NCBI GenBank assembly: GCA_964460245.1
Contig: CAYWTL010000029.1
Span: forward strand, 1 to 28,888
Origin: JAXDBM01 sp964460245
GTDB taxonomy: Bacteria > Desulfobacterota > Syntrophia > Syntrophales > Fen-1087
DNA length: 28,888 nucleotides
Direction: 5' to 3'
Within the stretch, counting starts at the first letter, position 1; each line of letters begins with the position of its first letter. Below, piece by piece: positions 6,621-13,357 of the stretch. The notes below the pieces were generated by a model that worked only from the letters and a program-made list of their open reading frames with translations, was not told the DNA's origin and did not search any database. The translations under genes were made by a program, and so were the position numbers.

Positions 6621-7513
6621 GGGAGCACCAGGAATTCCATGAAAATGGCGGCGATGAGGAGAACCCCGAAGACCATGTCGAACTGGGCGGTCAGGGCGTC
6701 GGCCATATCGGGGATCTTCCGCCGGAAGGTCCTGAGGAGGCTGACGGCCTTCGGAAGCGAGAGGAAAATCAGAAACCCCCACAGGCTCATGATGCCCAGG
6801 GCCATCATCCCCACGACATAGGCGTAGGCGGCCGTGATCATGCCGGCGAAAAGGACATAGCTCCTGCGGCTTCCCAGGAGGATGCTCAGCGTTTTCACTT
6901 TCTGCCGGGAATCGTAATCGATGTCGCGCATGTTGTTGGCGAAGATCACAAGGGCCACGAGGATGCCGAAGGGAATGGACATGTACAGCGCCTTGACGGA
7001 AAGGGCCTGACGCTGGACCGCGTAGGCCCCTTCGACCATCAGCGGCCCCCACATCATGAACACGGCGAACTCCCCGAGGGCTCGGTACTTGAACTTCACC
7101 GGACCGGCCGTGTAAAAGATGCTGGTCAGCATCCCGATGATCCCGATCCAGAGGACGTGGTAGGACCGAATGAGGGCGGTTGCGATGCCGATGGCAAAGG
7201 TCAGGGAAAATAGAATGACCGCCTCCCACAGGACCTGTCGCGGCGTCAGCATGCCCGAGAGGATAGGCTGGGGCCGGTATTTCACAGTGGGCGAATCGGG
7301 CTGATCGATCCGGTACAGCGTGTCGAAATAGTCGTTGATCACGTTGGCGGCCGCATGAAAGAGCATGATGCCGACGGCGGTGACGGTGAACCATGACCCG
7401 CTGATGGGGCCCTCCTCGGCGGCAAGGAGCGTTCCCACCGTGACCGAGATGAGGGACATCGTGAACGACCAGGGCCGGGTTACGAGAATGTATTTCCAGA
7501 TGACTGCAAACAT
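6617..7513 (-). CDS. UbiA-family membrane prenyltransferase (MenA-like)
   Basis: The protein has 298 residues and about eight or nine hydrophobic helices. The two Asp-rich motifs that hold Mg2+ and the prenyl diphosphate are present: NVINDYFD at 57-64 and RDIDYD at 195-200. The family attaches an isoprenoid chain to an aromatic or other acceptor in the membrane, for example 1,4-dihydroxy-2-naphthoate in menaquinone synthesis or 4-hydroxybenzoate in ubiquinone synthesis. The sequence style (NVINDYFD, then RPQPILSG) resembles MenA-like members, but no quinone genes are adjacent, so the acceptor is left open. The ATG at 7513 is preceded by GAGTG. It forms a two-gene operon with the CPBP protease gene. 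Confidence 0.85.
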   Translation of the reverse strand: MFAVIWKYILVTRPWSFTMSLISVTVGTLLAAEEGPISGSWFTVTAVGIMLFHAAANVINDYFDTLYRIDQPDSPTVKYRPQPILSGMLTPRQVLWEAVILFSLTFAIGIATALIRSYHVLWIGIIGMLTSIFYTAGPVKFKYRALGEFAVFMMWGPLMVEGAYAVQRQALSVKALYMSIPFGILVALVIFANNMRDIDYDSRQKVKTLSILLGSRRSYVLFAGMITAAYAYVVGMMALGIMSLWGFLIFLSLPKAVSLLRTFRRKIPDMADALTAQFDMVFGVLLIAAIFMEFLVLP

Positions 7514-7585
7514 GATTTCACTCCCCGTGTTTCTCCTGTTTGGTTCAAATGCTGCGGGAATGGAATTTTCACGAGAACCTCTTGA

Positions 7586-7614
7586 TCTTTATCTGGAAGG
7601 ACAGGGATTGTCAA
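7586..7614 (-). promoter_or_regulatory. Predicted promoter of the UbiA-CPBP operon
   Basis: Minus-strand TTGACA (7614-7609) is followed after 17 bases by TAAAGA (7591-7586), about 70 bases before the ATG. The -35 is perfect; the -10 is weak. Confidence 0.5.
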
Positions 7615-7807
7615 GTTTTCGACCCAACCTGCAGGGGCATCCGCGGCCGCAGAATGCCACATCCTCGATCGCGGCGGTTTCCACGTCTCCTCTGCATGCA
7701 ATTTCAACGGGAGGCATCACCGCAATCCAGCGCCGCTGACAGTCCCGGCATGCGTTGCGCCAGTCGTCGAATAAGCAGGACGAAGAGACTCGTTGATCGA
7801 AAAGCGC

Positions 7808-7834
7808 TTGACAGGAAATTCCCGTTCATAGAGA
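7808..7834 (+). promoter_or_regulatory. Possible promoter of the HD-domain gene
   Basis: A perfect TTGACA lies at 7808-7813, but the best -10 (TAGAGA, 7829-7834) is weak and at 15-base spacing. It is about 40 bases before the TTG start. Confidence 0.35.
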
Positions 7835-7871
7835 AAGTGATCAAAGCATAAATTTCAGGGGGAAGTTTCTC

Positions 7872-8621
7872 TTGGAGGATTCGGCCTATCTTCGGGCAAA
7901 ACATCTGACGGAGAAAATCGCGGCTGAAGTGGGAAATCCGGAATTCTACCGGCATCATCACGATGCGGTTTCGGAGTCGGCGCGCATGTACGAGCGCTCG
8001 CCGATGGTCCGGGACTGCCTGGCAATCGTTTCCGGTTACGGCGACTGCTACGGACACGGGTTGACCCACATTCGAAAGGTGGCCATGGACGCCGGCGCCA
8101 TCATGCTGATCGAATTGAAGCGGTATCCCCTGATGCCTGATTCCGGGCGGCTGGTGCTGCTGGTGCACCTGGCCGGGTTGCTTCACGATATCCGGCGGCG
8201 GGAAAAGAATCACGCCAAAAGGGGCGCCGAGGAGGCCGCCGGGATCCTGAGCCATTTCGCCCTGAGCGCCGAGGAATCCTCCGCCATCGCTCGGGCCATC
8301 TCGAACCACGAGGCCTTTCAGCCCCAGGAGCCGCTTGTGAATCCGGCCGACCAGCTCCTGTCCGACACCCTCTATGACGCCGACAAGTTCCGCTGGGGGC
8401 CGGACAACTTCACGGAAACGCTTTGGGCCATGCTCGCTTCCCGCAATGTGCCCTTGTCCGTGGTCTTCAGGCACTTTCTCCCTGGGCTGGAGGGGATCCG
8501 GCGGGTGCGGGACACCTTCCGGACGGAAACCGGCAGGAAATACGGTCCGGACTTCATCGACCGGGGCCTTGAGATCGGCAGGCGCTTCTACGAGGCGCGC
8601 TCATCTTTGCAAATCGATTGA
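7872..8621 (+). CDS. HD-domain phosphohydrolase family protein
   Basis: The protein has 249 residues, starting at TTG with AGGGGGAAG seven bases upstream. The next in-frame ATG would remove about 38 residues without a better ribosome site. HD-superfamily metal ligands are visible: His62 and His66 in GHGLTHIRKV, the His105-Asp106 doublet in LLHDIRR, His114, His136 in SNHEAF, and DAD at 169-171 in LYDADKFRWG. Relatives hydrolyse phosphate esters of nucleotides; the exact substrate cannot be told. No second domain is present. It lies 15 bp upstream of the YjbQ-family gene on the same strand, so the two are probably co-transcribed. Confidence 0.82.
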   Translation: MEDSAYLRAKHLTEKIAAEVGNPEFYRHHHDAVSESARMYERSPMVRDCLAIVSGYGDCYGHGLTHIRKVAMDAGAIMLIELKRYPLMPDSGRLVLLVHLAGLLHDIRRREKNHAKRGAEEAAGILSHFALSAEESSAIARAISNHEAFQPQEPLVNPADQLLSDTLYDADKFRWGPDNFTETLWAMLASRNVPLSVVFRHFLPGLEGIRRVRDTFRTETGRKYGPDFIDRGLEIGRRFYEARSSLQID

Positions 8622-8636
8622 ACGGGGGAGGGACAT

Positions 8637-9035
8637 ATGATCCGAAAACTGACCGTCCGGACCGGCGCGAGATCGGAGATGATCGACATCACGGAGCAGG
8701 TCAGAGCGGCGGTCCGGGAGAGCGGGGTTCGGGACGGCATCTGCCATGTTTTTGTTCCCCATACGACGGCCGCCGTCACCATCAACGAAAACGCCGATCC
8801 CGACGTCCCCCGGGACGTGCTCATGGCGCTTGACAAAGCTATTCCCTGGCAGGACCGTTACCGACATGTTGAAGGCAATTCCGCCGCCCATGTGAAATCC
8901 TCCCTGGTGGGGGCTTCCGAAACGGTTCTGGTCGAGGCCGGGAATCTTGTCCTCGGGGCCTGGCAGTCCCTCTTTTTCTGCGAGTTCGACGGGCCGCGAA
9001 CGAGGAGCGTGCTGGTGAGGGTTGCTTCTTGTTGA
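8637..9035 (+). CDS. YjbQ / secondary thiamine-phosphate synthase-like protein (UPF0047)
   Basis: The protein has 132 residues, the typical length for the family, with GGGGGAGGG a few bases before the ATG. Hallmarks are PHTTAAVTINENAD (His42), the HVEGNSAAHVKSSL block (His77, His85) and a GAWQSLFFCEFDGPR ending. Members form small trimers. E. coli YjbQ has weak thiamine-phosphate synthase activity, but the natural role is unsettled. It lies directly downstream of the HD-domain gene, and no thiamine genes are nearby. Transcription probably ends at the large palindrome at 9121-9177. Confidence 0.88.
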   Translation: MIRKLTVRTGARSEMIDITEQVRAAVRESGVRDGICHVFVPHTTAAVTINENADPDVPRDVLMALDKAIPWQDRYRHVEGNSAAHVKSSLVGASETVLVEAGNLVLGAWQSLFFCEFDGPRTRSVLVRVASC

Positions 9036-9120
9036 AAGGAATTCCGGAAGACAGTTTTTCGGGAGATCTTCCGTTCGTTGCGGTTCCTCGGCCCGTGGCC
9101 ATGATGGGGATGGGGGGCTG

Positions 9121-9177
9121 AAGCCCTTCCGCTGCGCATCCCGAAACGAATCGGGGACGCGCAGCGGGTCCGGGCTT
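9121..9177. terminator. Large palindrome between convergent genes, probable bidirectional terminator
   Basis: Nested arms AAGCCC/GGGCTT, CCGCTGCGC/GCGCAGCGG and TCCCGA/TCGGGGA close around an AACGAA loop, giving about 21 paired bases with small bulges. It lies between the convergent yjbQ-like and hsp20 genes. There is no T-run on either side, so it is not a textbook intrinsic terminator; it may act with Rho or protect RNA 3' ends. Confidence 0.6.
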
Positions 9178-9199
9178 GGACCTGAAGAGGCCGGAAGGC

Positions 9200-9706
9200 T
9201 TATTCCGACTGAATGGGGATCTTTTTCCCCTTGGCTTTAGCCTCCTCCGTTTTGGGAAGCGAGATGTTCAGGACACCGTTCTTGAACTGGGCCTGGACCT
9301 TTTTCTGGTCGATGCCGGCCGGAAGGGGGATCACCCGTTGGAACGAGCCGTAGCTGCATTCGACGTGATAATGACTTTTCCCCTTGTCTTCCTTTTCCTC
9401 TTTCTTTTCACCTTTGATCGTGAGGGTTTCGTTGTCCAGCAGGACTTCGATGTCCTTTTCGTCCATGCCGGGAAGCTCGGCCTTCACGCGGATCTCCTTT
9501 TCGCTTTCGCGGACGTCGATCGACGGATGGAACTGACCCAGGCGTGCGGCCGCACCGGCGAACGGCGCTACGTCCCATCCCTGAAAGAAATCGTCGAAGA
9601 TCCGGTTCATTTCCCGCTGCAGGGAAAAGAACGGTTGACTCTCCTCACGCCGGGACGGCATGCTCCCTCTGTTCCGGAGAGAAGGCACAAGATTCTTGAT
9701 TTCCAT
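9200..9706 (-). CDS. Hsp20/alpha-crystallin small heat-shock protein (third gene of operon)
   Basis: The protein has 168 residues, with AAAGGAGG seven bases before the ATG. The N-terminal arm (about 1-58) has FFSLQREMNRIFDDFF, a common arm motif. The alpha-crystallin domain spans about 60-160: PSIDVRESEKEIRVKAELPG, KDIEVLLDNETLTIKGE, the YGSFQRVIPLP strand and the FKNGVLNISLPK motif. Small heat-shock proteins hold unfolding proteins as oligomers without ATP. An acidic/basic KKEEKEDKGK loop lies in the middle. The short end KKIPIQSE takes the place of the IxI anchor. It is last in a run of three Hsp20 genes, 20 bp after the previous one. Its long arm suggests a canonical class-A type subunit. 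Confidence 0.93.
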   Translation of the reverse strand: MEIKNLVPSLRNRGSMPSRREESQPFFSLQREMNRIFDDFFQGWDVAPFAGAAARLGQFHPSIDVRESEKEIRVKAELPGMDEKDIEVLLDNETLTIKGEKKEEKEDKGKSHYHVECSYGSFQRVIPLPAGIDQKKVQAQFKNGVLNISLPKTEEAKAKGKKIPIQSE

Positions 9707-9726
9707 GATCTTATCCTCCTTTCCCT

Positions 9727-10131
9727 TTATTCCGCCTTGATGGCGATCTTCCGGGCTTTCACCTCTTCGGCCTTGTGAAGGGTCACCCGCAGGACGCCGT
9801 TTCGGATGCGGGCGTCAATCCTGTCACGGTCCACCTCATCGGAGATGGTGAATGCCCGCTGGTAGTCGCCGACATCGTACTCGGCATATGCGGCTCCGTA
9901 TCCCGGAAACGCTTCAGGATCCACAGCACCGCTGATGGTCAGGATGTTCTTCTCGAGCATCATGTCCACGCGATTTTCATCCACACCGGGCATGTCGGCA
10001 ATCAACACGATGGAATCTTTGGTTTCGTAGATGTCCACCTTGGGCAGGAAAACCTTGCGGCTCCTGGTTCTTTCCGTTTCAACCGGATTTTGGGCCGGTT
10101 TTTTCTGAATATCTTTTTCCTCGGTTGCCAT
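9727..10131 (-). CDS. Hsp20/alpha-crystallin small heat-shock protein (second gene of operon)
   Basis: The protein has 134 residues, with AAGGAGG upstream of the ATG. It is the most divergent of the three: the N-terminal arm is only about 27 residues and strongly charged (EEKDIQKK). The crystallin domain begins KVDIYETKDSIVLIADMPG and ends with IRNGVLRVTLHK. It has an unusual YGAAYAEYDVGDY loop instead of the usual charged loop. The end is RKIAIKAE, which keeps an IxI-like anchor (IAI). The short arm suggests a partner subunit that joins mixed oligomers with its neighbours; this is inference. It lies 16 bp from the first gene of the operon and 20 bp from the third. Confidence 0.92.
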   Translation of the reverse strand: MATEEKDIQKKPAQNPVETERTRSRKVFLPKVDIYETKDSIVLIADMPGVDENRVDMMLEKNILTISGAVDPEAFPGYGAAYAEYDVGDYQRAFTISDEVDRDRIDARIRNGVLRVTLHKAEEVKARKIAIKAE

Positions 10132-10147
10132 GAATCATCAACCTCCT

Positions 10148-10591
10148 TTATTCGGATTTGATTTTGATTTTTCTGGGCTTGTCCGCCTCTGCCCTTGGAA
10201 GCACGATGCGAAGCACACCCTTTTCGTACTTTGCCTCCACTTTTCCGGAATCCACCTGAAAGGGCAGTTGCAGCGTTCTGGTGAAACGCCCCTGATTGCG
10301 CTCCTGGCGATGGTAGCTTTCGCCTTCCTTCAAGACATCCGGTTCACGCAAGCCGGAAAGCGTCAGACTGTCCCCCACGACGGCGATTTCCACCTTGTCC
10401 GGATCGATGCCCGGAGCTTCCGCCGTCACAATGGCGCCATCCTCGCCCCTCCAGACGTTCACCGGAGGGAAGTCGGGGGGATACAGTTCCGACACGCCTG
10501 AAAAAAGGCGATTCATTTCCCTTTGCAGGCGCTGCATGTCCGTCAGCGGATCTGAAATTCTTCCGAACCTCCAAATTCCCGGTCCAAACAT
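10148..10591 (-). CDS. Hsp20/alpha-crystallin small heat-shock protein (first gene of operon)
   Basis: The protein has 147 residues, with AAGGAGG before the ATG. The N-terminal arm (about 1-42) contains DMQRLQREMNRLFSG. The crystallin domain runs from VNVWRGEDGAIVTAEAPG through GRFTRTLQLP to YEKGVLRIVLPR, and the end RKIKIKSE keeps the IxI anchor (IKI). As first gene it has the longest leader, about 105 bases from the predicted start site, which can fold. Together the three genes form a compact heat-shock operon with 16-20 bp gaps and a strong ribosome site for each. Confidence 0.93.
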   Translation of the reverse strand: MFGPGIWRFGRISDPLTDMQRLQREMNRLFSGVSELYPPDFPPVNVWRGEDGAIVTAEAPGIDPDKVEIAVVGDSLTLSGLREPDVLKEGESYHRQERNQGRFTRTLQLPFQVDSGKVEAKYEKGVLRIVLPRAEADKPRKIKIKSE

Positions 10592-10666
10592 GATGCATAC
10601 CTCCTTTGATTTTTGGTTTCATTTGTATGGTCATGTTCCCTCCCCGGGAGACACAACCAGAGTAAC

Positions 10667-10694
10667 ATGCTGATATTATTGGATACATCAGCAT
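10667..10694 (-). promoter_or_regulatory. Hairpin at the 5' end of the hsp20 leader
   Basis: ATGCTGAT (10667-10674) and ATCAGCAT (10687-10694) form a perfect 8-bp stem with a 12-base loop, starting almost at the predicted transcription start. It could stabilise the mRNA or be an operator. Any thermosensor role is speculative. Confidence 0.5.
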
Positions 10695-10702
10695 TTGACC
10701 GT

Positions 10703-10730
10703 AATATAATCACCAAATGTTCGTTGTCAA
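10703..10730 (-). promoter_or_regulatory. Predicted promoter of the hsp20 operon
   Basis: Minus-strand TTGACA (10730-10725) and TATATT (10708-10703) are 16 bases apart, a strong housekeeping-type promoter. No sigma-32-like promoter and no CIRCE repeat was seen, so heat control may lie in the leader RNA instead. Confidence 0.7.
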
Positions 10731-10766
10731 GGGAAGGTGCGTTCGGGGAAATTTGTTTTCCAGGGA

Positions 10767-11549
10767 TCAAGTTGCAGGCACGTTTTTGAAAACCGTCATC
10801 ATGGCCTGATGCAGGGTGCCGTTGGAGGCAAGGACGTGCGGTGAGGAGAGATCATGGGGCGCACCGAAAAGGTCGGTGACGCCGCCACCGGCTTCACGGA
10901 CCAGGAGGCAGCCCGCGGCGGTGTCCCAGGGCATCAATTTCAGTTCCCAGAAGCCGTCGAAACGGCCGGCGGCCACATAGGCCAGGTCCAGCGCGGCGGA
11001 ACCGGCTCGGCGGATCGCCCGGACTTTCCGGGCCATTTCGTTAAAATAATTGATGTTGTTGTTCCTGTCATTACGGATGTCGTAGGGAAATCCCGTGGCC
11101 AGAAGACCGTGGGAAAGAACCGACGTCCGGGAAACGGAAAGCCGGGAACCGTTCAGATAGGCGCCCCTTCGCTTTTCGGCGACAAACATTTCATCCAGCA
11201 TGGGGTTGTACACCACGCCCAGAATAACATCTCCCTTCCATTCGAGGGCGATGGACACACAGAATACAGGGTACCCGTGGGCGTAATTCGTCGTTCCGTC
11301 GAGGGGGTCGATGATCCAGCGGAACGCCGAACCGGTTTCCGTGGCGGCAGATTCTTCCGACATGACATCATGGTCGGGAAACCGGTTGCGAATGGCGGAC
11401 AGGATCATGTCTTCAGACATGCGATCGGCATCGGTGACAATGTCGATCTCGCCCTTGAAATCAATCTTGCGAATGCCGTTCAGTTTCTTTTTCAAGAGAA
11501 TCCCGGACTCCCTCGCGATGTCGACGGCAAAGGTCCTGTAGTCCTCCAT
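10767..11549 (-). CDS. Inositol-monophosphatase-family phosphatase (SuhB-like)
   Basis: The protein has 260 residues when started at the ATG at 11549, which has GAGGAGGG just upstream; an in-frame ATG 17 codons earlier has no ribosome site. Metal and substrate motifs are complete: Glu65-Glu66 in DVMSEES, WIIDPLDGTTNYAHG (Asp81, Asp84, Gly85, Thr86), and Asp209 in MPWDTAAGCLLVREAGG. The family is Mg2+-dependent and Li+-sensitive and removes phosphate from inositol phosphate, 3'-phosphoadenosine phosphate or sugar bisphosphates; the substrate is not certain here. It is divergent from the RodZ-like gene and probably monocistronic. Confidence 0.9.
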   Translation of the reverse strand: MEDYRTFAVDIARESGILLKKKLNGIRKIDFKGEIDIVTDADRMSEDMILSAIRNRFPDHDVMSEESAATETGSAFRWIIDPLDGTTNYAHGYPVFCVSIALEWKGDVILGVVYNPMLDEMFVAEKRRGAYLNGSRLSVSRTSVLSHGLLATGFPYDIRNDRNNNINYFNEMARKVRAIRRAGSAALDLAYVAAGRFDGFWELKLMPWDTAAGCLLVREAGGGVTDLFGAPHDLSSPHVLASNGTLHQAMMTVFKNVPAT

Positions 11550-11639
11550 CGTCCCTCCTCGGTGAAATTGAAATGCGGCCGACGAGCGCATGTCTATCAT
11601 AAATGATGTAACAAAAACAATTTGAAACCCCTTCCGATT

Positions 11640-11668
11640 TCAGCCGATTTTTCGCCGGCTGATTTTTT
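11640..11668 (+). terminator. Intrinsic-terminator-like hairpin upstream of the RodZ-like gene
   Basis: TCAGCCG (11640-11646) pairs with CGGCTGA (11656-11662) across a 9-base loop and is followed by six T's. It points with the RodZ-like gene and lies about 60 bases before it, with no plus-strand gene upstream in reach. It could be a leader attenuator, or the end of a short RNA. Confidence 0.6.
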
Positions 11669-11729
11669 ATTGCCTGAAGAGCTCTTTGGTGTTAGATTTC
11701 ACCAGCGTCATGAAGGGGAGCCGGAGTAA

Positions 11730-12443
11730 ATGACAAAGGATCAAAGCCTTGAGAATGCGGATCGGCCGGCTGGTGAAGCCGCAAAGCGGGCAAGCCTGGA
11801 TCTGAAAGCCCTGCGGGAAGCCCGGGGGATCACGCTGAGGGAAATCTATGAACAGACGCGCATTACGGTGGTGAATCTCGAGGCGATTGAAACACAGAAT
11901 TTTCATCTGCTTCCGTCTCCGGCATATGCAAAGACCTTTATTCGGGGTTATGCGGATGCCATCGGCATCGACGGCAAAGTTATCCATGACGCCTATGGCC
12001 AATATCTCCAAGCGCTGCATGCCGAGCAAGAACAGGGAAAGGAACATGGAGATAACCGGACGAAAGGAAAGAACAAACGGATTCTGGTCCGGACTTTCCT
12101 GCTGATCATCGCCGCCGGTGCCGCGATGCTGGCGCTTTTTCTTCTATACGAAGGCGGTCCGGAAATCCCGCGGACTGGCTCAGACAAAACAGTGCCGCAG
12201 AAGACGGATGCCGCGACGGGTGAGGTGGCCAGACCCGTCGAGACAACCGTTCAACCCGGACCGGTAGACCAGGCGAAACCGGAAGCGAAGACGGACGGCG
12301 CGCAGGTCATGACCGGTCAGTCCCCTGTGCAGACGGAACGGGGCTTGCAGGCAGGGATGCCGGCTTTGCCTGCGACGGCGGCCGGACAGCCCGTTGAATC
12401 GGAAAAGCCGCAGACGGCAGAACCCGGAAAGCAGGGCCGATGA
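11730..12443 (+). CDS. RodZ-like membrane protein with N-terminal helix-turn-helix
   Basis: The protein has 237 residues. Residues about 23-95 form an HTH_25/Xre-type domain (LKALREARGITLREIYEQTRI, then NFHLLPSPAYAKTFIRGYA), the cytoplasmic part that in RodZ binds MreB. Residues about 117-140 are one membrane helix (RILVRTFLLIIAAGAAMLALFLLY with basic residues before it). The rest, to 237, is a Pro/Thr/Gln/Glu-rich low-complexity tail in the periplasm. The DUF4115 domain that closes many RodZ proteins is not seen. RodZ helps shape rod cells. The shortened periplasmic part is the odd feature, and a regulator of another kind is possible. The next gene, tatA, has its own promoter. Confidence 0.8.
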   Translation: MTKDQSLENADRPAGEAAKRASLDLKALREARGITLREIYEQTRITVVNLEAIETQNFHLLPSPAYAKTFIRGYADAIGIDGKVIHDAYGQYLQALHAEQEQGKEHGDNRTKGKNKRILVRTFLLIIAAGAAMLALFLLYEGGPEIPRTGSDKTVPQKTDAATGEVARPVETTVQPGPVDQAKPEAKTDGAQVMTGQSPVQTERGLQAGMPALPATAAGQPVESEKPQTAEPGKQGR

Positions 12444-12466
12444 AGGAAAAGAGATTCAAGATTTGA

Positions 12467-12495
12467 TTGACAGCGGTCCGCTATTGTTTTAGGAT
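12467..12495 (+). promoter_or_regulatory. Predicted tatA promoter
   Basis: TTGACA (12467-12472), a 17-base spacer and TAGGAT (12490-12495) form a good sigma-70-type promoter, about 58 bases before tatA. Confidence 0.6.
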
Positions 12496-12553
12496 GAAGG
12501 CGAAACGTGACGGGAAAGAAGATAAGGTTTTTATTTGATAGAGGTTATACGCT

Positions 12554-12739
12554 ATGTTTGGAATCGGCATGCCTGAATTGATCATCATCCTTGTGATCAT
12601 TCTGATCATTTTCGGCGCAGGCAAGCTTCCGGAGATCGGCGGCGCCATCGGCAAGGGCATTAAAAACTTCAAAAAGGCGTCCAAAGAGCCCGATGAAATT
12701 GATGTTACGCCGGAGGATAAAAAAATCGGTCAGAAATAG
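12554..12739 (+). CDS. tatA: Twin-arginine translocase subunit TatA/TatE
   Basis: The protein has 61 residues, a typical size. The short N-terminal membrane helix (ELIIILVIILIIFGAG, about 8-23) is followed by the FGAGKLPEIGGAIGKGIKNF hinge and amphipathic helix, the hallmark of TatA, and then a short charged tail. TatA oligomers form the passage through which folded proteins with twin-arginine signals cross the inner membrane, together with TatC. No tatC or tatB is adjacent, so the partner subunits are elsewhere. The gene converges on ssb with 17 bp between the stops. Confidence 0.93.
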   Translation: MFGIGMPELIIILVIILIIFGAGKLPEIGGAIGKGIKNFKKASKEPDEIDVTPEDKKIGQK

Positions 12740-12756
12740 CGCGGGACCGCGGCATC

Positions 12757-13173
12757 TCAGAACGGAACGTCATCTTCCGGGAGGACGCCCGTTGTAGTAT
12801 CGGATGAAAAGCGGTCATCGCCGGCCGGTTCCTGAGCCCTGCCCTGTCCCTTGGAATCCAACATCTGCATGTTTGCGGCGACAATCTCCGTCGTGTAACG
12901 CTTGAGCCCGTCCTTGTCCTCCCAGGATCTGGTCTGGATGCGTCCCTCCACGAAGACCAGCTTCCCCTTGGAAAGATAATTTCCACAGATTTCCGCGAGC
13001 TTGCCGAAAGTAACGATGCGATGCCATTCCGTTTTTTGGACGCGCTGCCCATTTTTGTCCTTCCACTGCTCGTCCGTCGCCAGATTGAAATTGGTGACCA
13101 TCATGCCGTCCGGCGTGTAACGGACTTCCGGGTCCTTTCCGAGCCTTCCGATCAGTAGCGCTTTATTGACCAT
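12757..13173 (-). CDS. ssb: Single-stranded DNA-binding protein
   Basis: The protein has 138 residues, with AAGGGGGG shortly before the ATG. The OB-fold spans about 1-105: VNKALLIGRLGKDPEVRYTP, the TEWHRIVTFGKLAEI block and KLVFVEGRIQTRSWEDKDG. A short flexible linker then leads to the acidic tip EDDVPF, the conserved peptide that docks repair and replication enzymes. The linker is short compared with E. coli SSB. SSB coats single-stranded DNA as a tetramer during replication, recombination and repair. The gene stands alone on the minus strand, divergent from lysS. Confidence 0.96.
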   Translation of the reverse strand: MVNKALLIGRLGKDPEVRYTPDGMMVTNFNLATDEQWKDKNGQRVQKTEWHRIVTFGKLAEICGNYLSKGKLVFVEGRIQTRSWEDKDGLKRYTTEIVAANMQMLDSKGQGRAQEPAGDDRFSSDTTTGVLPEDDVPF

Positions 13174-13208
13174 TTTCTCCCCCCTTCTCCAGCCTGATGA
13201 TGACAGGA

Positions 13209-13237
13209 AGCATACACAACTGAACGGTCAATGGCAA
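13209..13237 (-). promoter_or_regulatory. Predicted ssb promoter
   Basis: Minus-strand TTGCCA (13237-13232), a 17-base spacer and TATGCT (13214-13209) form a good sigma-70-type pair about 35 bases before the ssb ATG. Confidence 0.55.
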
Positions 13238-13293
13238 TGGAATTTTGATATTGCCCGGAAGGCCCGGCCGGGGCTGATTTCTCGAAATCTTTC

Positions 13294-13320
13294 TTGACTA
13301 ATAAGGAAAATAAATATAGT
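13294..13320 (+). promoter_or_regulatory. Predicted promoter of lysS and the envelope gene cluster
   Basis: TTGACT (13294-13299) and TATAGT (13315-13320) are 15 bases apart in an A/T-rich stretch about 38 bases before lysS. It is the only clear promoter before the tightly packed run of genes that follows. Confidence 0.5.
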
Positions 13321-13357
13321 GAAATCGACCTTATACTAATCATGGAAACGGCGGATT

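Larger units (their letters stand above)
7514..7871. other. Divergent intergenic region of about 360 bp between the UbiA and HD genes
   Basis: No convincing gene is seen; open frames here are short and have no ribosome site or family features. It holds oppositely oriented promoter-like elements, TTGACA on the minus strand at 7614-7609 and TTGACA on the plus strand at 7808-7813. No riboswitch or RNA gene was recognised. Confidence 0.5.

Noticed and set aside
6621..7394. Long N-terminal extension of the CPBP protease frame across the UbiA gene
   Set aside because: The extension lies entirely inside the UbiA gene in another frame and reads His/Arg/Pro-rich sequence; the coupled GTG at 6620 gives the normal family length.
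10592..10766. CIRCE or sigma-32 heat-shock control of the hsp20 operon
   Set aside because: No TTAGCACTC/GAGTGCTAA repeat and no convincing sigma-32 hexamers; a standard TTGACA/TATATT promoter fits better.
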